Below are positions 63,415 to 64,000 of a stretch of 64,000 nucleotides of DNA, in pieces. The position numbers were made by a program, and so were the translations under genes. Source of the DNA: JBEVNR01 sp040507985 (lineage in GTDB: Bacteria; Pseudomonadota; Alphaproteobacteria; Rickettsiales; UBA6187); assembly GCA_040507985.1 (NCBI GenBank), contig JBEVNR010000012.1:1-64000 (forward strand), written 5' to 3'. The notes beneath the pieces were generated by a model. The model was not told the DNA's origin, did no database searches, and saw nothing but the letters and a program-made list of their open reading frames with translations. Numbering within the stretch: position 1 is the stretch's first letter; every line of letters begins with the position of its first letter.

Positions 63415-64000
63415 ATGAGCAGAACCGCCTTTGCCTGGATGTTATTTTTATTGCTGTCCGGCGCGGCGGCCATAATCATATGGTATAAGGCGACGCGCCT
63501 TTCCTATCCGCTTATGCCCAACGACACCGTGCAAAGCTGGTACGTCGAGGCGCACGCCCAATTGCGATCCCCGTCCCGCGAGGAGCGAAAACATGAAAAA
63601 GAGGACGCCGACGCAAAGGCGCTTGAGCTTAGCCTCGTGATGCCTACCGATTCCGATAAATTCGCGGTCGCCGGGGTGCAAACCGTTGCGAACGGCTTCG
63701 GCGTGCAGAACTTTGCGAAGGAAGGGCGCCATTACCGCACCTTCGCCAAGCGCAACGCCAGGGAAACCGAAACGGTCTATTTGCGCTTCATGTTGTACGA
63801 ATTGGACGACAACGCGGCGCCTTCCGAGGAAACCATCCAAAGATATGCGCGAAGCGAGTTTAGCAAAGGAAAAAGGCTCGCTAATCCCGACGCCCACACC
63901 CAGGCCCTCTACGATACCGTGGACGAAACGATCGAGGCGGCGCGCAACCGTTCGTCCGGCGCCTCGTCCTTCCTGATCGAAATGACGCGCTATCTAGAAA
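63415..64000 (+). CDS. Inactive transglutaminase fused to 7TM domain, N-terminal part (runs off window)
   Basis: The frame is open to the window edge (195 codons). One N-terminal helix (AFAWMLFLLLSGAAAIIIWYK) leads to a periplasmic domain with RLSYPLMPNDTVQSWYVEAH and MPTDSDKFAVAGVQTVANGFG. Those segments, and the position 33 bases after a putative ATP-dependent zinc protease gene, match the start of the inactive-transglutaminase/7-transmembrane proteins, which together with an alpha-L-glutamate ligase-like (RimK-type) gene form a conserved three-gene set. The remaining domains and the ligase would be beyond the window. Confidence 0.8.
   Translation, partial: MSRTAFAWMLFLLLSGAAAIIIWYKATRLSYPLMPNDTVQSWYVEAHAQLRSPSREERKHEKEDADAKALELSLVMPTDSDKFAVAGVQTVANGFGVQNFAKEGRHYRTFAKRNARETETVYLRFMLYELDDNAAPSEETIQRYARSEFSKGKRLANPDAHTQALYDTVDETIEAARNRSSGASSFLIEMTRYLE

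Overview
The window is 64 kb of chromosome from an alphaproteobacterium. Three things point there: housekeeping genes of alphaproteobacterial type (HemY with a C-terminal zinc ribbon, ChpT-like phosphotransferase, DUF3108, hisB followed by a DUF2628-like gene), a fused SecDF, and above all a type IV secretion block of virB4 followed by five giant virB6 genes and a virB2 pilin, an arrangement best known from Rickettsiales (rvhB4, rvhB6a-e). The base composition is far less AT-rich than in classical Rickettsiales. Leucine, histidine, arginine, purine and isoprenoid genes, a flagellin, a curli locus and pseudopilin-like proteins suggest an organism with real biosynthetic and surface capacity: a deep-branching, Micavibrio-like or Rickettsiales/Holosporales-like lineage. 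The exact order cannot be fixed from this window.

Layout. 1-560: 3' end of an unknown gene with an acidic 15-nt tandem repeat and a 26-bp duplication at its stop. 784-2340: purH. 2363-6559: pseudopilin-like gene, curli locus (csgA-like, csgG, csgF) and a PAP2 phosphatase. 6560-8446: hairpin, possible repeat and an unknown 520-aa gene. 8634-12086: DUF3108 gene and mutS. 12262-16237: small ORF, leuD, leuB, tsaE, ispE, bcp. 16250-18458 (minus): hemY and a TauE-type exporter. 18692-20914: argG, hisB, DUF2628-like gene. 21098-39180: type IV secretion block with two unknown small genes at its end. 39236-41608 (minus): large flagellin. 41905-46903: cytochrome c, ppk1, a tiny Cys-rich lipoprotein, phosphohexomutase. 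46900-53945: tamA, secDF, an unknown lipoprotein, an acyl-CoA ligase. 54164-55027 (minus): unknown protein. 55321-56838: mlaE, mlaF. 56891-60007 (minus): pstB, rbfA, a KpsE/Wzz-like protein and a ChpT-like protein. 60127-end: nitrilase, rsmJ, a second pseudopilin-like gene, an ATP-dependent-zinc-protease-family (retropepsin-like) protein and the start of the inactive-transglutaminase/7TM protein it usually accompanies.

The most interesting reading concerns the secretion block. Three of the five VirB6 proteins start with lipoprotein signals and carry, before the VirB6 membrane core, beta-rich regions ending in a recurring D-N-x-G-x-Y-x-V motif that resembles the C-terminal calcium-site segment of PA-IL (LecA)-type lectins. 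This suggests a secretion channel decorated with sugar-binding or adhesion modules. Together with curli, flagellin, pseudopilins and a capsule-export-type protein, the window is rich in cell-surface functions. Two unknown, more AT-rich genes (6884-8446 and 54164-55027) are candidates for acquired or secreted proteins. No tRNA, rRNA, CRISPR array or intact insertion sequence was seen.
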